Shown here: in pieces, positions 52,881 to 60,042 of the stretch | Layout: each line of letters begins with the position of its first letter | Position numbering within the stretch: the stretch's first letter is position 1 | NCBI RefSeq assembly: GCF_001696615.3 | Contig: NZ_CP032279.1 | Location: 3,162,001 to 3,226,000, forward strand | DNA from: Acinetobacter sp. WCHAc010034 | GTDB taxonomy: Bacteria; Pseudomonadota; Gammaproteobacteria; Pseudomonadales; Moraxellaceae | Length of the DNA: 64,000 bases | Reading direction: 5' to 3' | Program-made: the position numbers and the translations under genes | Notes under the pieces: model-generated | Told to the model about the DNA's origin: nothing | What the model saw: the letters and a program-made list of their open reading frames with translations, nothing else | Databases searched by the model: none

Positions 52881-53414
52881 ATGATTTTGCAGCAGTATAA
52901 GATTGTCTTTGGCGGGACAATGGGCGCAGGCAAGTCAGCAGCCATAAAAACTCTGTCAGACATTCCGGTGATTGCCACAGAAGCGGTGAATACTGATACT
53001 GAAGCGCATGCTAAATTGTTAACAACCGTCGGCATTGATTATGGGGAAATCCATCTAGAGGATGGCATCAAAATTGGCCTTTACGGCACGCCGGGGCAAG
53101 ACCGCTTTGACTTTATGTGGCCACTTGTATGCAAGGGCGCGATTGGCACCGTCATTTTAATTGATCATACGCGCCCGGAGCGCTTGCATGATTTGGAATT
53201 TTATTTGAACGCATTTCAAGCCTATGGTTCAAATATTGTGGTCGGCATAACGCATTTAGATCAGCAGGATGATCAGATGCTGAAAATTTACCGTGACTGG
53301 ATGTCCATACATGGCTGCTGCTATCCGCTGTTTGCAGCCGATGCGCGTCAAAAAGATGATGTTTTATTGATGATTGAATCATTAATAGCATCTGTAGAAA
53401 TTCAAACTGCTTAA
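52881..53414 (+). CDS. small GTPase, CvnD/MglA-like
   Basis: The 177-residue GTPase has G1 (FGGTMGAGKSAAIKTL, residues 10-25), a switch-region TVGIDYGEI, and G3 as GLYGTPGQDRFDFMW (about residues 67-81). The GTPGQ-x-RF form is that of conservon CvnD proteins rather than the DTAGQ of Ras. A G4-like ITHLD (about 126) follows. The ATG at 52881 follows AAAGAGG. It is the first gene of an operon with two roadblock-type proteins, the usual GTPase-activating or scaffold partners of MglA and CvnD. It probably works as a switch near the membrane; the output is unknown. Confidence 0.85.
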   Translation: MILQQYKIVFGGTMGAGKSAAIKTLSDIPVIATEAVNTDTEAHAKLLTTVGIDYGEIHLEDGIKIGLYGTPGQDRFDFMWPLVCKGAIGTVILIDHTRPERLHDLEFYLNAFQAYGSNIVVGITHLDQQDDQMLKIYRDWMSIHGCCYPLFAADARQKDDVLLMIESLIASVEIQTA

Positions 53415-53432
53415 CTATTGGATCAGTCATTC

Positions 53433-53852
53433 ATGTCTTTCACTGGAAATCCGCGTCAAGCGCCGCAAGACTTAGTCCAAAAAGGGCAAGCGCAAATTCA
53501 GCAGCTGCTGCATGCAGTGCCGGGCTTAGATTTTGTCATGCTGTGTTCTTCAGATGGTTTTGAGCTGGCTTTAGCGTCTAAAAAGAACTTGAGCAATCCG
53601 GGGAAAGTTGCTGCGGTAGGCAGCTCCATCCTGGCGATGGTTTCGGCATTTGTGTCGGAAATTCAGCTTCAGGGCTGCCAGACCATTACGCTGGATGCTG
53701 ATAATGGCAAAGCCGTTTTATCGGCAGTTGCGCACCCTCAATATCCTATGCTGATTGTCGCTTTAGCACCTAAAGATGTTCTGCTGGGGCAGTTGCTGTA
53801 CAGCATTAAAAAAACTGCTGGAAATATTGCATCAATGAATGACGCTGCTTGA
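53433..53852 (+). CDS. roadblock/LC7-domain protein
   Basis: The 139-residue protein has a roadblock/LC7 fold pattern: helix QAQIQQLLHAVPGLDFVMLC, strand SSDGFELALASK, helix KVAAVGSSILAMVSAFVSEI and strands TITLDADNGKAVLSAVAH and PMLIVALAP. Roadblock proteins such as MglB and CvnB bind small GTPases as dimers. The ATG at 53433 is preferred over a TTG at 53418, and it starts 18 bases after the GTPase gene. The probable partner is the GTPase upstream. Confidence 0.82.
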   Translation: MSFTGNPRQAPQDLVQKGQAQIQQLLHAVPGLDFVMLCSSDGFELALASKKNLSNPGKVAAVGSSILAMVSAFVSEIQLQGCQTITLDADNGKAVLSAVAHPQYPMLIVALAPKDVLLGQLLYSIKKTAGNIASMNDAA

Positions 53853-53919
53853 ATTCAACACTAGAGCTTATTTTCTCCGGCGCACTGCCGGATAATCGTC
53901 TGTATTAAAGTATTAGTTT

Positions 53920-54888
53920 ATGAATCAAGTTCTTAATATCGCAATTTTTGGTCTAAGCTTAAAAGTCTTAGATCAGATGAAAAAGCAGATTCTGCTGGCT
54001 GTGCCCGCGCATGTTCAAATTAAGTGGGTGAATATTGCTGAACAGAAAATAGACCTGCTGCTTGTAAATGATATGTTTTTCAGCTCGGATAATATTCAGC
54101 GCATCATTCAGCAGCATGCGCGCGCTTATCTGCGCCTGATTAAACAGGCTGAAAATGCGGGACTGGTGGAAGATGACCGGTTGGCTTATCCCTTTACGCG
54201 GCTCGACAGTTTGACCGAATGGATGCAGGAGCAGCTGCTTGATTATGCATATGAGCCGCCCTATCAGGCCTTAGGCGCGCCTTTTTCCGCCGTGGCAAGG
54301 TATGCTGCAGCGGATGATGTTTTCAATGAAATGTTTACCCCGCGCAACGGATATATTCAGCTATTGGACTCCCGCGGTTTTGTTGCGCTGGTTGATACCA
54401 TGACCGAGCGTGTTTGGGTCAAGCAGGACGGCAGCGGCATCACATTTAATGAAACATTGACTCAAACCTATGCCACCAATCAATTCGCTCAGGATATTGC
54501 AAAAGAGTTAAGCGCTCAGGATTTGAGAGTTTGGCTGTGGCGCACTGTCAACCGTTCAAATGGCTTGGCTTTGCCAGAAGTGAAGGGAAATCAGTATTTT
54601 AAACTGCAGATTTGGCCGCAATTTGAGAAAGGCTTTGAGCGCAGAAATCTGCTGAAGGCGGCTGCCTGTTTTGCGCAGGGAGCGCAGCTGAAAGCGGTTG
54701 CGGCGCACTTAGCCATTTCGCCTGAAATGGTGGAAAAATTTGTGGCCATGGCTGTGCTGCTCAGGCTGGGGCAATTTATTGAAGAATCAGAAGCGGGCTT
54801 TGCTGCGCCTGAAACGGGGCAGGCATCAGGCCAGATGCAGATGCTGCGCGGTTTTTTTGGAAAGCTGCGCAAGAAATTAGGCCTTTAA
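53920..54888 (+). CDS. unrecognised 322-residue protein of the GTPase operon
   Basis: The N-terminal 50 residues look like an alpha/beta receiver-like strand-helix pattern ([31 protein letters not shown]) without clear phospho-acceptor residues. The middle (about 100-230) is mixed. The C-terminal part carries a helix-turn-helix-like segment ([20 protein letters not shown], about residues 264-283) and a basic tail ([12 protein letters not shown]). No family was recognised. Position between two roadblock genes suggests it is the effector or scaffold of the switch, comparable in place to the DNA-binding-like CvnC of conservons. That comparison is inference. Confidence 0.7.
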   Translation: MNQVLNIAIFGLSLKVLDQMKKQILLAVPAHVQIKWVNIAEQKIDLLLVNDMFFSSDNIQRIIQQHARAYLRLIKQAENAGLVEDDRLAYPFTRLDSLTEWMQEQLLDYAYEPPYQALGAPFSAVARYAAADDVFNEMFTPRNGYIQLLDSRGFVALVDTMTERVWVKQDGSGITFNETLTQTYATNQFAQDIAKELSAQDLRVWLWRTVNRSNGLALPEVKGNQYFKLQIWPQFEKGFERRNLLKAAACFAQGAQLKAVAAHLAISPEMVEKFVAMAVLLRLGQFIEESEAGFAAPETGQASGQMQMLRGFFGKLRKKLGL

Positions 54889-54931
54889 AAATTTACTGGG
54901 GTTTTCCCCTTACTTGAGAAGAGAAAAAACG

Positions 54932-55291
54932 ATGGCAAAAGTAACTTTAGATACACTGACGGAAATTGATGGCTTTATTGCAGCGGCATTGGTTGACAGT
55001 GAAAGCGGTTTAGCCCTGGCGACCCAGGGAACAGGAATTGTTGATTTGGAACTTGCTGCAGCCGGAAATACTGAAGTATTGCGCGCAAAGCGTAAAGTCG
55101 CTAAAGCGCTTCAATTAAATGACACAATTGAGGATATTTTAATTACCCTTGGCAAGCAGTATCACCTGATCCGTCCTTTGGATTCAAATGAAGCGCTGTT
55201 TTTATATTTGGTCTTAGACCGCTCTAAGGCAAATTTAGCAATGTCACGCTATGAGCTGAAGGCATTTGAAAAAGAACTGGATTTTTCATAA
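54932..55291 (+). CDS. second roadblock-like protein
   Basis: The 119-residue protein begins [20 protein letters not shown], then [15 protein letters not shown] and helix-strand pairs ending in [20 protein letters not shown]. This is the roadblock/profilin-like arrangement: a strand-turn with SxxGLALA, a long helix, and a final strand pair. A ribosome-binding site (AGAAGAG) precedes the ATG at 54932. It lies 43 bases after the 322-residue gene and is the last of the operon. It probably forms a dimer with itself or with the first roadblock protein. Confidence 0.72.
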   Translation: MAKVTLDTLTEIDGFIAAALVDSESGLALATQGTGIVDLELAAAGNTEVLRAKRKVAKALQLNDTIEDILITLGKQYHLIRPLDSNEALFLYLVLDRSKANLAMSRYELKAFEKELDFS

Positions 55292-55328
55292 TTCATACAG
55301 CCTTTTTTAAACAGGCAAGCCAGAAGCG

Positions 55329-55365
55329 CGTACAGCAGAGATAGATTTCTCTGCTGTACGTTTGC
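55329..55365 (+). terminator. terminator of the GTPase/roadblock operon
   Basis: CGTACAGCAGAGA pairs perfectly with TCTCTGCTGTACG around six bases, followed by TTTGCTT. It starts 38 bases after the last gene. Confidence 0.8.
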
Positions 55366-55529
55366 TTATTGCAGCCGGCATTCAGCGCCAAAAAATTATA
55401 AGAAAAATTTCAGCATTTTCCAGCATATCGCTTTATTTCCTTTATATTGCATTTAACACCCTTGCCTGCGCCGCAAAGCGGTTTTCTGCATTTAATGCTA
55501 TAGTCTGCAGGTTTAATTTCGGACTTTGA

Positions 55530-55745
55530 ATGATGTTGAAAAAAGGCATTTACCGGCACTATAAAGGCCAGCTGTATCAGGTATTTCATGTGGCAACCCA
55601 TAGCGAAACAGGAGAGCGGCTGGCGGTCTATCAATGCCTGTACGGCGACTATTCCATGTGGGTGCGGCCGCTGGAGATGTTCATGGAAACTGTCAGCATT
55701 GAAGGCGAAACCGTTGAACGCTTTAAGCTGATTCAGGAAACCTGA
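55530..55745 (+). CDS. DUF1653-family small protein
   Basis: The 71-residue product has the DUF1653 pattern [37 protein letters not shown] and ETVERF. The family is small, widespread and uncharacterised, with a likely SH3-like beta fold. ATG codons at 55530 and 55533 are both possible. It is followed by the methyltransferase gene 64 bases later. Confidence 0.88.
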   Translation: MMLKKGIYRHYKGQLYQVFHVATHSETGERLAVYQCLYGDYSMWVRPLEMFMETVSIEGETVERFKLIQET

Positions 55746-55809
55746 GCGGCATAGGGCTGCAGCGCGGCCGGCAAGCGGATGAGCTAACTATAATTTAAAA
55801 GAGGGAAGC

Positions 55810-56400
55810 ATGAGTTTAACCGACGAGTTCTTGGCGCAGGCTAATGCGCTTTATCAGGATTTTCAGGCGCATGACGCCCTGCAGTCAGACCGGCTGCAGC
55901 GCTTTCGCAATATCGAGCCTGAATCTGCGCGCCTTTTGGGCGTACTGATCCGCGCCCAGCAGGCACGGAAAATTCTGGAAATCGGCACATCTACAGGCTA
56001 TTCAACGCTGTGGCTGGCCAATGCTGCCCAAAGCACGCAGGGCCAGGTCACAACCATTGAAATTGATGCTGAACGCAGCCATCAGGCGCAGCAGCATGCC
56101 GCACGGCTGCATCTGCAGAATACAGTGGAATTTAAAGTCGGCGATGCGCTGGAATTCCTGCAGCAGTGTACTGAGCGCTACGATTTTATTCTGCTGGATG
56201 CCGAACGCGATGCCTACGTGGCCTACTGGCCGTATTTAGCGCAGCTTATGCAAGCCAAGGGCGGGCTTTTAGCTGTGGACAATGTGCTGTCACATGCATC
56301 GGAAGTTGCTGAGTTTATTGGCCTGATTGAGGCGGATAAGCGCTTTGCCTGCGCCAGCCTGCCGGTTGGCGCAGGGCTGCTGCTGGTCACTGCGGTTTAA
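55810..56400 (+). CDS. O-methyltransferase-family SAM-dependent methyltransferase
   Basis: The 196-residue cytoplasmic enzyme has the class I SAM fold: motif I ILEIGTSTGYSTLWLA (about residues 57-72), acidic loop TTIEIDAERSHQAQQ, and YDFILLDAERDAYVAYWP with the metal-binding region of caffeoyl-CoA/catechol-type O-methyltransferases. LAVDNVLSHASEV is also typical. GAGGGAAGC precedes the start. The acceptor is unknown. Confidence 0.9.
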   Translation: MSLTDEFLAQANALYQDFQAHDALQSDRLQRFRNIEPESARLLGVLIRAQQARKILEIGTSTGYSTLWLANAAQSTQGQVTTIEIDAERSHQAQQHAARLHLQNTVEFKVGDALEFLQQCTERYDFILLDAERDAYVAYWPYLAQLMQAKGGLLAVDNVLSHASEVAEFIGLIEADKRFACASLPVGAGLLLVTAV

Positions 56401-56424
56401 CTGCAGGGCCAAGTGCGGGTGCGG

Positions 56425-56460
56425 GCAGCTGTCAAAACCTGCGTTTTGACGGCTGCTTTT
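56425..56460. terminator. terminator between methyltransferase and KTSC gene
   Basis: GCAGCTGTCAAAAC pairs with GTTTTGACGGCTGC with one mismatch around a four-base loop, then TTTT. It serves the plus-strand methyltransferase and may also stop the convergent KTSC transcript. Confidence 0.75.
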
Positions 56461-56467
56461 ATGCTTA

Positions 56468-56674
56468 TTATTGAATGCTGATGCGGGTAAAGTGCAGGTC
56501 ATATTCTAAGTATTTGTGCACAAAGGCTGCCTTGTCGTGGCAGCGCATCATATTGTTGTAGATGAATTCGGGAACAGGGTGGTACAGGTCGCCGGTTCCA
56601 TTGGTATAAAAAATTTTAAGGTAGCGTGATGAAGCACTGTATTTCCAGGATTTCACGGCAAGCTGTGTTCCCAT
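56468..56674 (-). CDS. KTSC-domain small protein
   Basis: The 68-residue protein has the KTSC pattern: SWKYSASSRYLKIFYTNGTG, YHPVPEFIYNNMM and a C-terminal HKYLEYDLHF. This domain is often found alone or in lysyl-tRNA-synthetase-related contexts; its role is not known. GAGG lies five bases before the ATG at 56674; a GTG at 56680 would add two residues. About 240 bases without features separate it from the TetR gene. Confidence 0.82.
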   Translation of the reverse strand: MGTQLAVKSWKYSASSRYLKIFYTNGTGDLYHPVPEFIYNNMMRCHDKAAFVHKYLEYDLHFTRISIQ

Positions 56675-56915
56675 AAGCACCTCGCATAAGTTATTTTATT
56701 ATTCGCAGATTAAGCCTGTTACCTTTTGAAATTAGACGGTTTTTGAATGGCCGAATAGGACAGTTTTGTAAATATTCCAGCCATTTTATTGCAGGCGCTC
56801 AAGCGCTGCTGTCTCCTGGCTGAAATCAACCGTCTGCAGTTTCAGCTTAGGCGCTTGGCAGGCGCATTGCCAATAAAATTTTCAGATAACCTTAGGCTTA
56901 AATGGCGCATGAAAG

Positions 56916-57497
56916 CTATAGAACTTCATGCTGAATCATGATTTTCAGCTGCTGAAAGAAGAATTGCGCGTCTAAATTGGCCATTTCCAGCTGGACAATA
57001 TTCTCAAAACCGCATGAGGTGGCGATCAAGCGCCAAGCGATTGCGTCGATCTGCTTTGGATCAAAAGAAAATTCCTGCGCATTCAGCCCATTCTCAAGAA
57101 TAGCTAAAACGGCACGGTGCCAGAGCTGCATGGCCTCCTGATAAGCGGCCTTAATCTGGTGGTCGGCATGAATGCTGTTTTCGGCATCATTCCAAAGCTT
57201 CAGGTAGGGCAGGTCTTCTGCGCTTTCAGTAAAACCGAGCATATAGGTCAGGCAGTCAAAATGGCTGTTCTGCAGCTGCAGCGGCTCTGCATCTAAATTT
57301 TCACGGACTAAGGACAGGAAAATGGAAGTTTTCAGCTCAGAAATCGAGCCGAAATGGTGATGAACCTGCCCGGTGGATATTTCTGCAGTTTGCGCCAGAT
57401 GGCGCACAGTCAGGGCATTAAACCCCTCAGTTAAAACAATTTTTTTTGCAGTTTCGGTGATTTGTTTTTTCCGGTCTTGCTTATTCAGATAGCTCAT
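56916..57497 (-). CDS. TetR-family repressor
   Basis: The 193-residue regulator has an N-terminal helix-turn-helix (EGFNALTVRHLAQTAEISTG, QVHHHFGSISEL, about residues 24-55) and a C-terminal ligand domain. It is divergent from a multidrug MFS gene; two matching palindromes lie between them. It most likely represses the efflux gene and itself, and is released by the pump's substrates. Confidence 0.92.
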   Translation of the reverse strand: MSYLNKQDRKKQITETAKKIVLTEGFNALTVRHLAQTAEISTGQVHHHFGSISELKTSIFLSLVRENLDAEPLQLQNSHFDCLTYMLGFTESAEDLPYLKLWNDAENSIHADHQIKAAYQEAMQLWHRAVLAILENGLNAQEFSFDPKQIDAIAWRLIATSCGFENIVQLEMANLDAQFFFQQLKIMIQHEVL

Positions 57498-57519
57498 TAA
57501 TCATGCCGTTACAATAAAG

Positions 57520-57535
57520 TTGGACGGGTGTTCAA
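57520..57535. promoter_or_regulatory. TetR operator 1
   Basis: TTGGACGGGTGTTCAA is an imperfect palindrome with the same TTGGAC/GTTCAA arms as the second copy. It lies 23 bases upstream of the TetR start codon. Confidence 0.65.
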
Positions 57536-57550
57536 TTTGACGCAGTATAA

Positions 57551-57568
57551 TTTGGACATATGTTCAAA
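57551..57568. promoter_or_regulatory. TetR operator 2 next to a -10 box
   Basis: TTTGGACATATGTTCAAA is an 18-base near-perfect palindrome, centred 32 bases (about three helical turns) from operator 1. A TATAAT box (57546-57551) overlaps its edge, so binding would block the MFS promoter. Confidence 0.72.
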
Positions 57569-57590
57569 TTTACATGTACAAAGGTTATTC

Positions 57591-59072
57591 ATGTTACGTA
57601 AATGGTATATTTTAGCAATAGTCGTGCTGATTTATCTGCCGGTTTCCATTGATGCGACTGTGTTGCATGTTGCAGTTCCAACCCTGATTCAAGCCTTGCA
57701 GCTCAGCAATGCTCAAATGCTCTGGATCATTGATATTTATCCGCTGATGATGGCAGGGCTGCTGCTGCCTATGGGTGCGCTGGGCACGCGCATCGGCTAT
57801 AAAAAACTGATGCTGGCCGGGGCGGCGGTTTTTGGCGCGGGTTCGCTGCTTGCTGCTTTTGCGCCGTCAGCAGCGGTTTTGATTTTTTCCAGAATTATTC
57901 TGGCCATCGGAGCCGCCATGATTCTGCCTGCGGCGCTGGCCTGCCTGCGCAGCACCTTCCTGGATGAAAATCAGCGCAACTTTGCCTTAGGCCTATGGGT
58001 TGTTGCCGGCGGCGGCGGGGCTGCATTTGGCCCGCTTATTGGCGGCGCGCTGCTTGAGCATTATCACTGGGGAGCGGTATTCCTGATTAATATTCCGATC
58101 ATCGGCGCGGTTCTGGCAGGAGGGAATTTCATCCTGCCGGATCAGGAGATGAATGCGCAGAAGAAAATAAATATTCTGGACAGCGCATTATTGACGGCTG
58201 CTATTCTGCTGCTGATTTATGCGCTGAAAGCTGGATTAAAAGCGTATAGCCTGAATGTGCTGCTGATTGGGCTTGCCGGCGCCGCCTTGCTGTATCTGTT
58301 TATGCAGCTGCAGCGCCGCAGGGCAGAGCCATTGCTGGATTTAACGCTGTTCCAGCATACAGCGGTCAAAACCGGCTTCTTGATCTGCATTTTTGCCATG
58401 ATGGCATTGGTCGGGTTCGAGCTGCTGATTTCTCAAGAGCTGCAGTTTGTTTATGGCTTAAGCCCGCTGCAGGCAGGGCTGTTTATTCTGCCCTTTATGC
58501 TTGCCGTCAGCCTGAGCGGGCTTTTTGCCGGCGCATTGGTTAACCGCTTTGGGGTGCAGGCCGTCAGCCTGTGGGGGCTTGCCGCGGCGGCTATTGCATT
58601 GTTAGGCTTAGCGGAAACCAGCGCCATGGAGCAAAAGCATTGGGCGTGGTTCTGGATGGCGCTGCTGGGCATCAGCATTGAGTCCGCTTTTCTGGCGGCG
58701 ACATCCGCGATCATTTCCGCCAGCCCGGTCGATAAAGCTGCGGCGGCGGGCGCGATAGAAAGCATGGCGTATGAGCTGGGCACAGGCTTCGGTGTAGCGG
58801 TATTTGGCCTGCTGGCTTCATTTTTTTACAGCGGCAAAGCCAATTTCCGCGGCTTGATGCCGGAGCAGGATTATGAGATTGCCAGGCATTCGATAGGTGA
58901 AACGGCGCGCATGCTGAAAGGCGCCGATGAAAACGCAGCCTCGGCGGTGCAGGCGCTGGCAAATCAGGCTTTTATTTCGGCGTATCAGCTGGTTTTGCAG
59001 ATTTCCAGCTTAACGCTGATGCTTCTGCTGCTGTTTGTGTGGCTGTACGGGCGTCAGCGGGAAGCCGAATAG
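57591..59072 (+). CDS. MFS multidrug efflux transporter, DHA2/SmvA-QacA type
   Basis: The 493-residue protein has about 14 hydrophobic helices. It has the DHA2 N-terminal motif LPVSIDATVLHVAVPTL (Asp in helix 1), motif B-like MLWIIDIYPLMMAGLLLPMGALGTRIGYKK, and motif C GGAAFGPLIGGALLE. Such pumps export quaternary ammonium compounds and other cationic antiseptics. The ATG at 57591 begins the first helix; the longer frame from 57528 would start inside the operator region. It is controlled by the divergent TetR gene. Confidence 0.9.
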   Translation: MLRKWYILAIVVLIYLPVSIDATVLHVAVPTLIQALQLSNAQMLWIIDIYPLMMAGLLLPMGALGTRIGYKKLMLAGAAVFGAGSLLAAFAPSAAVLIFSRIILAIGAAMILPAALACLRSTFLDENQRNFALGLWVVAGGGGAAFGPLIGGALLEHYHWGAVFLINIPIIGAVLAGGNFILPDQEMNAQKKINILDSALLTAAILLLIYALKAGLKAYSLNVLLIGLAGAALLYLFMQLQRRRAEPLLDLTLFQHTAVKTGFLICIFAMMALVGFELLISQELQFVYGLSPLQAGLFILPFMLAVSLSGLFAGALVNRFGVQAVSLWGLAAAAIALLGLAETSAMEQKHWAWFWMALLGISIESAFLAATSAIISASPVDKAAAAGAIESMAYELGTGFGVAVFGLLASFFYSGKANFRGLMPEQDYEIARHSIGETARMLKGADENAASAVQALANQAFISAYQLVLQISSLTLMLLLLFVWLYGRQREAE

Positions 59073-59083
59073 TCTGGCCAATA

Positions 59084-59110
59084 AAAAACCGCGCCAGAAG
59101 CGCGGTTTTT
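59084..59110. terminator. bidirectional terminator between MFS gene and ahpC
   Basis: AAAAACCGCG pairs perfectly with CGCGGTTTTT around seven bases. Confidence 0.85.
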
Positions 59111-59133
59111 CAATCAGTCTAATCTAAGGCAGA

Positions 59134-59697
59134 TTAGATTTTACCTACTAGGTCGATTGAAGGAGCAAGCGTAGCGTCGCCTTCTTTCCATTTAGCTGGG
59201 CAAACTTCGCCTGGGTGAGCGTGAACGTATTGCGCCGCTTTCACTTTGCGAAGCAGTTCCTGCGCGTCACGGCCAATGCCGCCAGCGTTGATTTCGATGA
59301 TTTGGATTTTGCCTTCTGGGTCGATAACAAAAGTACCGCGGTCAGCAAGGCCGGCAGCTTCGATTAATACTTCAAAGTTTTTAGACAGCGTCCAATTTGG
59401 GTCGCCAACCATTACGTACTGAATTTTTTTGATTTCTGCAGAAGAATCATGCCAAGCTTTGTGCGTGAAATGCGTGTCAGTAGACACTGCATAAATTTCA
59501 ACGCCTAATTTTTGGAATTCAGCGTAGTTGTCCGCAAGGTCGCCAAGTTCAGTCGGGCAAACAAAAGTGAAGTCTGCTGGATAGAAGAATACAACTGACC
59601 ATTTGCCTTTCAGGTCAGCTTCAGTCACTTCCAGGAATTTGCCGTTTTGGAATGCTTGCGCTTTAAATGGTTTAACTTCAGTATTAATTAAGCTCAT
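59134..59697 (-). CDS. ahpC: alkyl hydroperoxide reductase/peroxiredoxin AhpC
   Basis: The 187-residue typical 2-Cys peroxiredoxin reduces peroxides. The peroxidatic cysteine is in [17 protein letters not shown] (about residue 47) and the resolving cysteine in [10 protein letters not shown] (about 166). The start at 59697 ([16 protein letters not shown]) matches enterobacterial AhpC and has GGAG upstream. No ahpF reductase gene follows. Confidence 0.95.
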   Translation of the reverse strand: MSLINTEVKPFKAQAFQNGKFLEVTEADLKGKWSVVFFYPADFTFVCPTELGDLADNYAEFQKLGVEIYAVSTDTHFTHKAWHDSSAEIKKIQYVMVGDPNWTLSKNFEVLIEAAGLADRGTFVIDPEGKIQIIEINAGGIGRDAQELLRKVKAAQYVHAHPGEVCPAKWKEGDATLAPSIDLVGKI

Positions 59698-59757
59698 CAT
59701 TGTCTCCATGATTGAGGTTTGTATTTGATTTCCAGTAGAGTATCGAACTTCTAATTA

Positions 59758-59829
59758 TTGATGAAATGGTATTTTTGCATTATACAGATCGGAAAAACCG
59801 AACGGTTATTAAAAGAGCCATTTCATCAA
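59758..59829. repeat. 12-bp perfect inverted repeat in the ahpC-hrpA intergenic region
   Basis: TTGATGAAATGG (59758-59769) and CCATTTCATCAA (59818-59829) are perfect complements, 48 bases apart, in the 345-base gap between ahpC and hrpA. Inside lies AACCGAACGGTT (59796-59807 region), and the right arm merges into the palindrome ATCAAGCTTGAT (59825-59836). This may be a regulator site of ahpC. A canonical OxyR tetranucleotide pattern was not evident. The rest of the gap is AT-rich with no gene. Confidence 0.6.
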
Positions 59830-60042
59830 GCTTGATCATTCCGCCCATTGAGCATGAATAATGTGATGACTAAATGACAAAATCATCGGTTCTTCAACTT
59901 GCATTCAAACATGATGCCTCTAATGGCAAAATTCAAGGGTAAAAATTAAAAAAGTTAAAATTAAACAAAATCTCTGTTCTTCCGCTGCGTGTCATTACAG
60001 CGTAAAATGGCCTATTGCTGTTTTTATTAGGAATCTTGTTCT

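Noticed and set aside
55410..55634. Minus-strand 74-codon frame
   Set aside because: It overlaps the DUF1653 gene, which has clear family features on the plus strand.
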